Below are positions 34,333-42,379 of a stretch of 64,000 nucleotides of DNA, piece after piece. Each line of letters begins with the position of its first letter. Within the stretch, counting starts at the first letter, position 1. Source of the stretch: Draconibacterium aestuarii (GTDB lineage: Bacteria > Bacteroidota > Bacteroidia > Bacteroidales > Prolixibacteraceae); the NCBI GenBank assembly GCA_026671195.1, contig JAPOHD010000010.1, forward strand, positions 109,034-173,033. Direction: 5' to 3'. The translations under genes were made by a program, and so were the position numbers. The notes beneath the pieces were generated by a model. That model had not been told where the DNA came from, ran no database searches, and worked only from the letters and a program-made list of their open reading frames with translations.

Positions 34333-35286
34333 TTATCCATTTCCGTTTCCTCCCTGGTAACCGCTACTTCCGTTTTGATTTTTATAACTTTCTTTATTGC
34401 ACTTCATTTTGTTTTTTGTCAAATCAATTTCAGAAACAACCCCTTCGGCATCTGTTACTGTTGCAACATTATTGCAATCTCCATTGCCATAGTCAATACT
34501 TGAAATCAATACTCCATCAAGCGTTATTTCTACAATACCCTCAACAATATATTTGCATCCACCAGCTCGTTTCAGTGGTGTAGCAATCCTTTTTTGCCAG
34601 GTCTCGCCATTCATTTCACCTACTTCGTTACCACTTATTGTAACCACATCGTCGGTTTGATCTTCTTCGGTTTCCATACCGGCAATCCACTGCCAAATTC
34701 GTTCCGAATCACGTGTAACAACAGTTCCATCAGGCAATGTAAAAGTCAGGCTCGAAGTAAACTTACGAAACATCTCATCTACTCTGTCAACCTCAACACT
34801 TGAGGTCCCGGTTAAACACACTGAATCTCTACAAAAGTCGGTATAAGTAACTGTTCTGATGTAATCCTGGCTGCTTCTGTGTGCCGAAATATCGATTACG
34901 ATTAAACCACTTAACACCTGTCCATTATTAAGCACTGTGCTATCACCATAATTTAAAGTAATCGTTTTAGGATAACCATTGTCTTCGCCCTCCTCAACTG
35001 TTACATCAGGACACTGTTTCGGGTAACGCGCTTTGTGGCTGTTCCGCCATCCAAACTTCTGACCAATCCTCCACCACTGCGTTAGAATTACTTCCGCATT
35101 GGCAAAAAACTCCACCTCGTATTCAGCCTCTGCGGTTGTGGCTTCCATCTGCACTTCTGTTTCTGCAAGTTCTGCCGATTTTTCCGATATTTCGCCACTA
35201 ATGATTGGTACTTCTGTATTTTCATTGTTACAAGAAAATAGGCCAAGCGTTAATACCAGAAATGTTAATCTAATAATGTTCTTCAT
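34333..35286 (-). CDS. Lipoprotein of unknown function
   Basis: 317 residues with a lipoprotein signal (LFLVLTLGLFSCNN-type; the lipobox is GLFSC), so it should be anchored in a membrane. After a Glu/Ala-rich linker come repeated beta-rich segments with GxLxGxIVIDIS and FTLPDGTVVTRDSERIWQWI, a pattern I have seen in uncharacterised Bacteroidota lipoproteins. The C-terminus is a Gly/Asn/Ser tail (GSSGYQGGNGNG). It lies upstream of the sigma factor on the same strand; an imperfect hairpin (arms AAATAG-GTACC and GGTACTATTT, 34274-34330) separates them. Confidence 0.75.
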   Translation of the reverse strand: MKNIIRLTFLVLTLGLFSCNNENTEVPIISGEISEKSAELAETEVQMEATTAEAEYEVEFFANAEVILTQWWRIGQKFGWRNSHKARYPKQCPDVTVEEGEDNGYPKTITLNYGDSTVLNNGQVLSGLIVIDISAHRSSQDYIRTVTYTDFCRDSVCLTGTSSVEVDRVDEMFRKFTSSLTFTLPDGTVVTRDSERIWQWIAGMETEEDQTDDVVTISGNEVGEMNGETWQKRIATPLKRAGGCKYIVEGIVEITLDGVLISSIDYGNGDCNNVATVTDAEGVVSEIDLTKNKMKCNKESYKNQNGSSGYQGGNGNG

Positions 35287-35453
35287 TGCAAATAATTTTA
35301 AAATTGATGTTTTTGTAAGTAATCCGCAAAAACTTCTGATTACCCTACCCTCATTTCCTGTTTATTTTACAGAGCGTTTAAAACCATTACAAAAACACCT
35401 GATTATCATATTATTGAGACTCACAATATTTTACTTCTACACATCGGTTTTCT

Positions 35454-35483
35454 TTGATTGATACATTTCATTTCGTACTTTTG
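35454..35483 (+). promoter_or_regulatory. Promoter of the phosphatase-fold protein gene
   Basis: TTG (35454-35456), a 19-base spacer and TACTTTTG (35476-35483) are a very good match. The predicted transcription start near 35490 fixes the start codon at ATG 35506 and excludes ATG 35458. Confidence 0.7.
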
Positions 35484-35505
35484 GCGCCTTAATATTTTTG
35501 TATTT

Positions 35506-37152
35506 ATGAAAGCAGGTGTAGTAGTAATTTTTGTTTTGTTTTTTTCGGTTTTTACAGGTGCTGTTTGGGCGCAAAAACATTCGGATCAGAATAATAAATC
35601 TCCCAAAGTAGTTGTTGGTATTGTGGTTGAAAATATGCGCCCCGATTATATTCAGCGTTTTTGGGATAAATTTCAGCCCGGCGGATTTAAAAAAATATAC
35701 AACGAAGGTGCAGTTTGTTCGAATGTAAAACTAACACTCCACAGCCAAAACTACGCCAGCGGAACTGCTACTTTATTTACAGGTGTTCATCCGGCAATTC
35801 ACGGGATTGTTGACAAAAATTGGTACGACCGCTTAAGAAAAAATGAAATTGAATGCACCGGGGATGATTATTACATGACGGTTGGTGCGGATACTGAAGC
35901 CGGGAATGCATCGCCTAAAAACCTTTTATCGTCGACAATAACCGACAATTTAAAAATACTCACACAAGGAAAAGCTAAAGTTTTTAGTGTGGGCTTAAAC
36001 CGCGAATCGGCCATTTTTGCTGCTGGCCATGCTGCCGATGCAGCTTATTGGTTCGATGTAAATTCAGGAAGAATGATTTCCAGTTCATTTTACGTTAGCA
36101 CTTTCCCCGACTGGGTTCGCCTGTTTAACAGTGAAAATTACGCCGACAAATACAGCCACCGTACATGGACCACCCTGCTACCTGAAACATCGTACGAAGA
36201 ATGCCTGCGCGATGACTACATTCTGGAACGGGGTTATTTTAACGAATACAATACCTTTCCTCACGCCATTAATAAATACATTAAACGAACCAATGATTTC
36301 AGACCTTATAAAACAACGCCTTCGGCCAATATGATGATTAAAGATTTTACGCTTCGAATGATGGAAAACGAAAACATTGGCGATGACGATGTCACCGATT
36401 TCGTAACTGCCATTTTTTCATCGATGGACTACGAAAACGGATCTTTTGGTCCGGCTTCACTCGAAATGATGGATTCATATTTATACCTCGATCAATATAT
36501 TGGCGAACTAATTTCTTCGGTAGAAAAGAAATATGGCAAAGAGAACGTTTTGTTCTTTTTAACCGCCAATACTTCAGCTTCGTATCCGGTTGAATATTTG
36601 AAAGATGAATTTAATTTGAGCATTGACTATTTTAATGTCGAAAGTGCCATTGCCCTGCTAACATCGTATTTAAATATTACTTATGGTGAGAAAGAATGGA
36701 TTGAACATTATTCTGATCTACAACTGTACCTCGACCATACCATTATTGAAAAAAGTGACAATGTGACTCTAAACGAATTACGTGATGTGACATCGAATTT
36801 CATCAACCAGTTTGAAGGAGTACAAGTTTCAATGCCTGCGTACCAGTTGGAACAAGGGAGTTCGGCAAATGGAATGTTGGAACCCATTTATAAAACCTAT
36901 TTTAAAAACAGATCCGGTGATTTATTATTCAATTTAAAAGAAGGATGGCAACCTGGCTACAAATTTAAGCGCGTAAACTATACCGATCAATCAAGAATTC
37001 CGCTGGTATTTTTTGGCAATAATATTAAAGCACAAACAATTAGCGGCCGACACAACGCTGCTGATTTAGTGCCTACACTCTCAGAAATGCTTCAAATTCC
37101 TGTGCCCGATAAGTGCCAGGGAAAAATTATTGAAGAATTACTGACAAATTAA
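35506..37152 (+). CDS. Alkaline-phosphatase-superfamily protein lacking the expected metal ligands (probable pseudoenzyme)
   Basis: 548 residues with a signal peptide (MKAGVVVIFVLFFSVFTGAVWAQ). The backbone follows PafA-type phosphatases: VVVGIVVENMRPDYIQRF, GTATLFTGVHPAIHGI, FSSMDYENGSFGPASLEMMD, FFLTANTS and QSRIPLVFFG. By my alignment from memory the metal and nucleophile positions are changed: Asp to Glu42 in VVEN, Thr nucleophile to Tyr83, His of DYVGH to Gly312, Asp-His of TADHG to Asn355-Thr356, and His of DTHVP to Ser496. One Asp (308) is kept. It probably does not hydrolyse phosphate esters and may be a binding or structural protein outside the cytoplasm. Confidence 0.8.
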   Translation: MKAGVVVIFVLFFSVFTGAVWAQKHSDQNNKSPKVVVGIVVENMRPDYIQRFWDKFQPGGFKKIYNEGAVCSNVKLTLHSQNYASGTATLFTGVHPAIHGIVDKNWYDRLRKNEIECTGDDYYMTVGADTEAGNASPKNLLSSTITDNLKILTQGKAKVFSVGLNRESAIFAAGHAADAAYWFDVNSGRMISSSFYVSTFPDWVRLFNSENYADKYSHRTWTTLLPETSYEECLRDDYILERGYFNEYNTFPHAINKYIKRTNDFRPYKTTPSANMMIKDFTLRMMENENIGDDDVTDFVTAIFSSMDYENGSFGPASLEMMDSYLYLDQYIGELISSVEKKYGKENVLFFLTANTSASYPVEYLKDEFNLSIDYFNVESAIALLTSYLNITYGEKEWIEHYSDLQLYLDHTIIEKSDNVTLNELRDVTSNFINQFEGVQVSMPAYQLEQGSSANGMLEPIYKTYFKNRSGDLLFNLKEGWQPGYKFKRVNYTDQSRIPLVFFGNNIKAQTISGRHNAADLVPTLSEMLQIPVPDKCQGKIIEELLTN

Positions 37153-37188
37153 CATTCCGAGACTTTTGGGTTCCTGAAAATGTGCTTA

Positions 37189-37593
37189 CTAAAACAGATT
37201 GAAACCACGACGGGTGCTGTCCTTTTTCCCTGTTTTCCCCACTGCCTGAAGCTGAGGGTTCTTTTTATCTCTGCTTTTCTCGTTTAAATTCGGCTCTAAC
37301 ACAATAGTTAACGTTGTGTCCGACTCTAACTCAAAAGTTTGAGAATATGCTTTAAAACCGGTTTCTGTAACATTCAAATTAAGGATACCTTTTTCAAGTA
37401 CCAACCGGTAAAAACCATTCTGATTGGTAATAGTACCTATTCCCGAATTTGAATCAAAAATATTAACGTATTCAAGAGATTTACTATTTATTCCGTTTGA
37501 AACATAGCCGGAAACAGTAACAACCTGTGCCCAGCTAAAATTCGGAATAACGAATAACAACAGCGTAATTTGGGTGAAAAAAATTGTCCTCAT
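37189..37593 (-). CDS. Small secreted carboxypeptidase-regulatory-like protein
   Basis: 134 residues: signal peptide (MRTIFFTQITLLLFVIPNFSWAQ), one carboxypeptidase-like regulatory beta-sandwich (VTVSGYVSNGINSKSLEYVN, GIGTITNQNGFYRLVLEKG), and a basic, probably disordered tail. This domain usually sits at the N-terminus of TonB receptors; here it stands alone with no barrel. It converges with the phosphatase-fold gene (36 bases between stops). Function unknown. Confidence 0.75.
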   Translation of the reverse strand: MRTIFFTQITLLLFVIPNFSWAQVVTVSGYVSNGINSKSLEYVNIFDSNSGIGTITNQNGFYRLVLEKGILNLNVTETGFKAYSQTFELESDTTLTIVLEPNLNEKSRDKKNPQLQAVGKTGKKDSTRRGFNLF

Positions 37594-37904
37594 GATCTCG
37601 AACTGTTTATTGTATTATGGCTTCTTTAAAGATAGACAAAAAAAAGTGTGAAAAGGTTGCTTTATGTTATTCTGATTTTTAAAAAATTGTTAATTCTTTT
37701 ACTCGAACTTTAGTTATCAATAAATCCTTATTTAGAATACATTGTGTTGTAAAACATCTAAATACATTTTCAACAACATATAAATACATGATAAAAGTTA
37801 GGTTCTTATATATTTTCAAAACCTAAACCAATCACTATCCCTAAATCTGCTGAATAACATCATGTTAATCAACAATTCGATAGTTATTTTTAGTGACATA
37901 TGCT

Positions 37905-37943
37905 TAAATTTGCTCTTAGCAAATAAAGAAATATTTCTTTATT
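37905..37943 (+). promoter_or_regulatory. Hydrogenase operon -7 box followed by a perfect 22-base palindrome
   Basis: TAAATTTG (37905-37912) matches the -7 consensus. Just downstream, at the expected transcription start, lies a perfect palindrome with arms AATAAAGAAAT and ATTTCTTTATT (37922-37943). It could be an operator or a 5' hairpin. The rest of 37594-38041 is AT-rich and holds no gene I can support. Confidence 0.55.
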
Positions 37944-38041
37944 CAGAGACGAGTTTTTAATTCTGATCCTGCCTTTATTGGCGCACTATTTAACAACATT
38001 AACAACAACTAAGAACCATTTTATAAACTAAAACTTTTCTC

Positions 38042-38524
38042 ATGGATCCAATCCAAACTTTAATTAAAGACCTCGCGAACAAACATGGCAGGACGAAAGA
38101 AAGTCTTCTGCCGATTATGCAAGGAGTGGTTGAACGTGAAAGTTACCTTTCGGAACGTTCGATGGTGGAAATTGCCAGGGAGATGGATATTCCGGCTGCC
38201 GATGTTTACGGAACAGCCACTTTCTATTCTTTCCTTGAAACCAAACCAACCGGAAAGTACATTATCAGGGTGTGTAAAACCATTACCTGTGCGATGAAAG
38301 GCAAAACACAGGTACTGTTTGCCATTCAGGAGATGCTAAAAATTAAAATGGGAGAGACGACTCCCGACAAGCGTTTCACATTACTCGAAACCAATTGTTT
38401 GGGCTGGTGCCACAAAGCACCGGCGATGCTAATAAACGACAACGTTTATACTGAACTCACACCTGAAAAGGTAAGAGAAATACTTTCGGGTTATATGAAA
38501 CAAAACGGGATTAATCAAAATTAG
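38042..38524 (+). CDS. NAD-linked [FeFe]-hydrogenase, NuoE-like [2Fe-2S] subunit (HydC)
   Basis: 160 residues with the thioredoxin-like [2Fe-2S] fold of NuoE/HydC/HndA. The four ligands are C78 and C83 (CKTITC) and C119 and C123 (CLGWC). The N-terminal helical part includes VEIAREMDIPAADVYGTATFY, as in NuoE. It passes electrons between the flavin subunit and the hydrogenase. It is first in a three-gene operon and is separated from the NuoF-like gene by 5 bases. A complex-I role is excluded by the hydrogenase gene that completes the unit. Confidence 0.92.
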   Translation: MDPIQTLIKDLANKHGRTKESLLPIMQGVVERESYLSERSMVEIAREMDIPAADVYGTATFYSFLETKPTGKYIIRVCKTITCAMKGKTQVLFAIQEMLKIKMGETTPDKRFTLLETNCLGWCHKAPAMLINDNVYTELTPEKVREILSGYMKQNGINQN

Positions 38525-38529
38525 CAGTA

Positions 38530-39714
38530 ATGGCAAATTCACATCAACTTAAACGTGTCGATTTTATTTTCAGAAATGAAAACGACTGGGAAAGAGTCTT
38601 ATCAAATACGATAAAAAAGAAACCACAAGAGCTTATTAACGAACTAATAAGTTCAGAACTTAAAGGCCGCGGCGGAGCTGGTTTCCCAACCGGATTAAAA
38701 TGGAAACTTACTTCCGAAGCACCAGATGGTCAGAAGTATGTAATTTGCAATGCGGACGAAGGTGAACCGGGTACATTTAAAGACCGCGAAATCCTTTCTA
38801 AGGTTCCATATAAAGTACTTACGGCAATGGCTGTTTGTGGATATGTAGCCGGGGCAAACCAAGGGTATATTTATCTCCGTGGCGAGTATAAGTTTTTAAA
38901 GCCTGAGCTTGAAAAAGCCATCGATGAATTTGAATACTATTGCAAAGAAATCAACCTCGATTTTAAAATTACCATATTTATGGGTAGTGGAGCTTACATC
39001 TGTGGAGAAGAAACCGCGCTAATGGAATCAATGGAAGGGAAACGTGGCGAACCGCGCAATAAACCTCCATTCCCAAGCCAGGCAGGTTATTTGGGCAAGC
39101 CCACAGTAATCAATAACGTTGAAACGCTGGTACATACCTTTACTATTTTTAAATACGGCTCAAAAAAATTCTACGACCTGGGTGTGCAATATTCCAGAGG
39201 AACCAAATTATTCTCCGTTTCGGGCGACACGCCAAAACCGGGAATATACGAGTTGGAACTGGGAATGAGCTTGCAGGATTTTGTTTACGAATTTGGCGAT
39301 GGTGACACCAAAGCTGTTCAGGTAGGAGGCGCCTCGGGATTTCTTGTTCCGCGTAAAAAATTTAAAGACGCAGCCATTGGCTTTAAGGGAAAACTTACCG
39401 GAATTTCACTCCCAACCGGAGGATCAATGATGTTATTCAATAGCTCACGTTCCATGTTTAACGTACTAGATAATTACTTGGAATTCTTCCGTGAAGAATC
39501 GTGTGGACAATGTACACCTTGCCGCGTGGGCTGCCAGCAGTTGTTGCTCGGAATAAAAGCAGTAAAACGAGGTGATAAACCGGCATCTTATCTCGAAAAA
39601 TTATTGCGTCTCACCGAAACCATGCAATACACTGCCAAATGTGGTCTGGGACAGTCGGTTGCCAATTCATTCTCTTCTATCGTTGAGAACTTCCGAGAAG
39701 AAATGATTTATTAA
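38530..39714 (+). CDS. NAD-linked [FeFe]-hydrogenase, NuoF-like flavin subunit (HydB, minimal form)
   Basis: 394 residues with FMN/NADH-binding sequences GRGGAGFPTGLKWKL (46-60), CNADEGEPGTFKDRE and GAYICGEETALMESMEG, an SLBB segment, and the [4Fe-4S] site C325, C328, C331 (ESCGQCTPCRVGC) with C371. Many HydB/HndC proteins are about 600 residues, with an N-terminal [2Fe-2S] thioredoxin-like domain and a C-terminal two-cluster ferredoxin domain; both are absent here. That bears on whether the complex can use ferredoxin. It lies between the NuoE-like and hydrogenase genes (gaps 5 and 21 bases). Confidence 0.93.
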   Translation: MANSHQLKRVDFIFRNENDWERVLSNTIKKKPQELINELISSELKGRGGAGFPTGLKWKLTSEAPDGQKYVICNADEGEPGTFKDREILSKVPYKVLTAMAVCGYVAGANQGYIYLRGEYKFLKPELEKAIDEFEYYCKEINLDFKITIFMGSGAYICGEETALMESMEGKRGEPRNKPPFPSQAGYLGKPTVINNVETLVHTFTIFKYGSKKFYDLGVQYSRGTKLFSVSGDTPKPGIYELELGMSLQDFVYEFGDGDTKAVQVGGASGFLVPRKKFKDAAIGFKGKLTGISLPTGGSMMLFNSSRSMFNVLDNYLEFFREESCGQCTPCRVGCQQLLLGIKAVKRGDKPASYLEKLLRLTETMQYTAKCGLGQSVANSFSSIVENFREEMIY

Positions 39715-39735
39715 TTAAGCGGTAAAAACAACAAA

Positions 39736-41526
39736 ATGAGTAAAAAAATAAATCTTACAATAAACGGTTTCCCGGTGGAAATTGAAACCGGAAAAACCAT
39801 TCTTGAAGCTGCCGAAAAACAAGGTATAAAAATTCCTACGCTCTGCTATCATAAAGATTTGTGTGTTGCAGGAAATTGCCGTGTATGTGTGGTTGAAGTA
39901 GCCGGACAAAAACGTTTGTCGGCTGCCTGTGCAACACCTTGCGAAGAAGGGATGGAGATTCTTACCAATAGTTTAAAAGTCAGGAACTCAAGAAAACACA
40001 TCATTGAATTGCTGTTAACCGAACACAATGCTGATTGCACAAAATGCTACCGAAATGGCAATTGCGAACTGCAAACACTCGCGTCGGAATATAAAATTAT
40101 GACCCAGGATTTTATTGAACTTGTGCCTTTAAAGAAATATTCTATCGATGCGTATTCACCTTCAATAATGAAAGACGACAGTAAATGTATTCGTTGCCAG
40201 CGCTGTGTTCGCACTTGTGCCGAATTACAAGGTGTAAATGCACTTACTGTTGCGCACAAAGGCGATGAAATGAAAATAACCACTTTCTTTGAGAAACACA
40301 TGCGTGATGTGGTTTGCACCAACTGCGGACAATGTGTTAACCACTGCCCTACGGGTGCACTGGTAGAGAAAAATTATATCGAGGAAGTTTGGGAAGCCAT
40401 TGCCGATCCGAAAAAACATGTAGTGGTTCAAACCGCACCAGCCGTGCGTGTTGGCTTGGGAGAAGAGCTTGGTCTTCAAGCGGGATCACGAGTTACCGGA
40501 CAAATGGTAGCTGCATTAAAACGGTTGGGTTTCGACTCGGTTTTAGATACCGACTTTACTGCCGACCTGACAATTATGGAAGAAGGTACCGAGTTACTTA
40601 CTCGCTTAAAAAAAGCACTGGTTGACAAGGACGATTCAGTTGAACTGCCAATGGCCACATCATGCTCTCCCGGTTGGATAAAATACATTGAGCACATGTA
40701 CCCTGAACATCTTGGAAATCTTTCCACTTGCAAATCGCCACAACAAATGTTTGGCGCCCTTGTAAAAACGTACTATGCAAAAGCCCGGAACCTTGAACCC
40801 GATTCAATTGTTTCGGTTTCGATTATGCCATGTACTGCGAAAAAGTTTGAAGCTTTCCGACCAGAGATGTACGACAGTGGTTATCGCGATGTGGATTATG
40901 TATTAACTACCCGCGAACTAGCCATTCTCATCAAACAGGCCGGTCTTGATTTTGACAAGCTACAACCGGTTAAATTTGATCGTTTAATGGGCGAATCGAG
41001 TGGTGCAGCAGTAATTTTTGGTGCAACAGGAGGAGTAATGGAAGCCGCACTGCGTACTGCTTACGAAATTGTTACAGGCCGTGAAGTTCCATTTGAGAAC
41101 CTGAACATTACACCGGTTCGGGGAATGGAAGGCATTCGGGAAGCAACAATAAAAATTGAAGATCCCGTTGAAGATTGGGCGTTTTTAGATGGCGTTGAAT
41201 TAAAGTGTGCTGTGGCTCACGGATTGATAAATGCCAAAACAGTTATGGATGAAGTAAAATCGGGCAAAGCCGACTATCATTTTATCGAATTTATGGCATG
41301 CCCGGGAGGTTGTCTTGGAGGCGGCGGACAACCCATACCAACCAATCCGGAAATCAGGCAAAAACGTGCCGAAGCCATTTATGCAGAAGATGGGGCATTG
41401 AGCATTCGAAAATCGCATGAAAATCCGGAGGTTTTGAAACTTTACAAAGATTTCTTAAAAAAACCGCTCGGCGAAGTATCTCATCATCTGTTGCATACAA
41501 AATACACTAAACGCGAACGTTATTAA
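39736..41526 (+). CDS. hydA: [FeFe]-hydrogenase catalytic subunit (HydA, M3 architecture)
   Basis: 596 residues. In order: N-terminal [2Fe-2S] domain (Cys37, 43, 48, 51, 65, 69 region); His/Cys cluster H97, C101, C104, C110; two [4Fe-4S] sites C151/154/157/161 and C194/197/200/204; then the H-cluster domain. L1 reads MATSCSPGWIKY (C310, S311), L2 IMPCTAKKFEA (C366), and L3 FMACPGGCLGGGGQP (C522, C526). It makes or oxidises H2 and, with the two upstream subunits, forms an NAD-linked trimer. Maturation genes hydE, hydF and hydG are not in the window. A strong terminator follows. Confidence 0.96.
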   Translation: MSKKINLTINGFPVEIETGKTILEAAEKQGIKIPTLCYHKDLCVAGNCRVCVVEVAGQKRLSAACATPCEEGMEILTNSLKVRNSRKHIIELLLTEHNADCTKCYRNGNCELQTLASEYKIMTQDFIELVPLKKYSIDAYSPSIMKDDSKCIRCQRCVRTCAELQGVNALTVAHKGDEMKITTFFEKHMRDVVCTNCGQCVNHCPTGALVEKNYIEEVWEAIADPKKHVVVQTAPAVRVGLGEELGLQAGSRVTGQMVAALKRLGFDSVLDTDFTADLTIMEEGTELLTRLKKALVDKDDSVELPMATSCSPGWIKYIEHMYPEHLGNLSTCKSPQQMFGALVKTYYAKARNLEPDSIVSVSIMPCTAKKFEAFRPEMYDSGYRDVDYVLTTRELAILIKQAGLDFDKLQPVKFDRLMGESSGAAVIFGATGGVMEAALRTAYEIVTGREVPFENLNITPVRGMEGIREATIKIEDPVEDWAFLDGVELKCAVAHGLINAKTVMDEVKSGKADYHFIEFMACPGGCLGGGGQPIPTNPEIRQKRAEAIYAEDGALSIRKSHENPEVLKLYKDFLKKPLGEVSHHLLHTKYTKRERY

Positions 41527-41550
41527 GCGAACAATTCACAAGTTATTTAT

Positions 41551-41589
41551 AAAAGTCCGGTATCTTTGGTACCGGACTTTTATTTTTTC
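41551..41589 (+). terminator. Terminator after the hydrogenase operon, abutting the MGMT start codon
   Basis: AAAAGTCCGGTA (41551-41562) pairs perfectly with TACCGGACTTTT (41570-41581), seven-base loop, followed by ATTTTTTC directly before ATG 41590. The -7 box of the next gene spans its loop. Confidence 0.85.
41561..41568 (+). promoter_or_regulatory. -7 box of the MGMT gene inside the terminator loop
   Basis: TATCTTTG matches TAnnTTTG and covers the last stem bases and loop of the hydrogenase terminator, 22 bases before ATG 41590. No TTG at -33. Confidence 0.5.
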
Positions 41590-42081
41590 ATGCAACAAGA
41601 ATTCTATTTCAAATACATAAATTCTCCCATCGGTTGGTTACAACTAAAATCGACTGATGATGCGCTTTGGTCCATCCATTTTGTCGACGAGCCGGGATGT
41701 GAAAGCGAAACTCATCCATCAATACTTCAGAAAGCTGTAAATCAATTGGAAGAATATTTTCGCGGAATAAGGAAAATATTTGATGTAAAGTTGGCTCCGA
41801 AAGGAACCGAATTCCAAAGAAGAATTTGGGACTTGGTTGAAACTGTTCCATATGGCTGCACGGCATCGTACCTTGATATTTCTTTAAAAAGCGGATCGGC
41901 CAAAAAAACACGTGCAATTGGTTTGGCAAACGGAAAAAATCCAATTCCCATAATTATACCCTGTCACCGTATTATTGGTACAAACGGAAAACTCACCGGT
42001 TATGCTGGCGGGCTTGATAAAAAACGCTGGCTACTTCAACACGAACTTTCCAACACCAATAAAAAAGAATTGCTATTCTAG
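41590..42081 (+). CDS. ogt: Methylated-DNA-[protein]-cysteine S-methyltransferase
   Basis: 163 residues from ATG 41590, which follows the upstream terminator; the in-frame TTG at 41566 lies inside that hairpin and is rejected. The active-site cysteine is C125 in IIIPCHRIIG. Other family landmarks are FQRRIWDLVETVPYGCTASY with the Tyr of the DNA-binding helix, RAIGLANGKNPIP, and GYAGGLDKKRWLLQHE at the end. It removes alkyl groups from O6-alkylguanine in a single suicide transfer. No Ada regulatory domain is present. Confidence 0.95.
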   Translation: MQQEFYFKYINSPIGWLQLKSTDDALWSIHFVDEPGCESETHPSILQKAVNQLEEYFRGIRKIFDVKLAPKGTEFQRRIWDLVETVPYGCTASYLDISLKSGSAKKTRAIGLANGKNPIPIIIPCHRIIGTNGKLTGYAGGLDKKRWLLQHELSNTNKKELLF

Positions 42082-42244
42082 TCCCATTTTGGGTTTTTTA
42101 TCCCATCCCGAGAAGATCAAAAACCTAGATTCCCCCTCATATGCTTGTATGTCATGCACTTACAAAATTGGCCCACAATTTGACTCTATTGGTACGTAAT
42201 CACGAAGATAAAAATTAGGGGATATCAATCATCTAAAAAAAATT

Positions 42245-42279
42245 AAAATGGAACTTGGGGTTTGGGTTCCATTTTTTTT
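42245..42279. terminator. Strong hairpin with T run between MGMT and the hydrolase pair
   Basis: AAAATGGAAC (42245-42254) pairs perfectly with GTTCCATTTT (42266-42275), followed by TTTT. It lies 165 bases after the MGMT stop; a smaller hairpin CCC-ATTTT-GGG-TTTTTT is at 42084-42100. I see no gene in 42082-42379. Confidence 0.7.
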
Positions 42280-42379
42280 GTCATTTTGTAAAAAAATATT
42301 TATCTGTTCCCGTATATTTTTTGTCATTTTAAAACTTCTTTGTACTCTTACCATTATTTTTACCAAACAAAATTCAGAG

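Noticed and set aside
38042..41526. Complex I or formate dehydrogenase fragment
   Set aside because: The third gene carries all three H-cluster motifs of [FeFe]-hydrogenases, so the NuoE/NuoF-like genes belong to a hydrogenase.
41566..41589. Upstream TTG start for the MGMT gene
   Set aside because: It is inside the terminator/promoter segment; ATG 41590 gives the usual N-terminus.
42248..42379. N-terminal extension of the secreted hydrolase
   Set aside because: It would begin inside a terminator hairpin and hide a good signal peptide at 42380.
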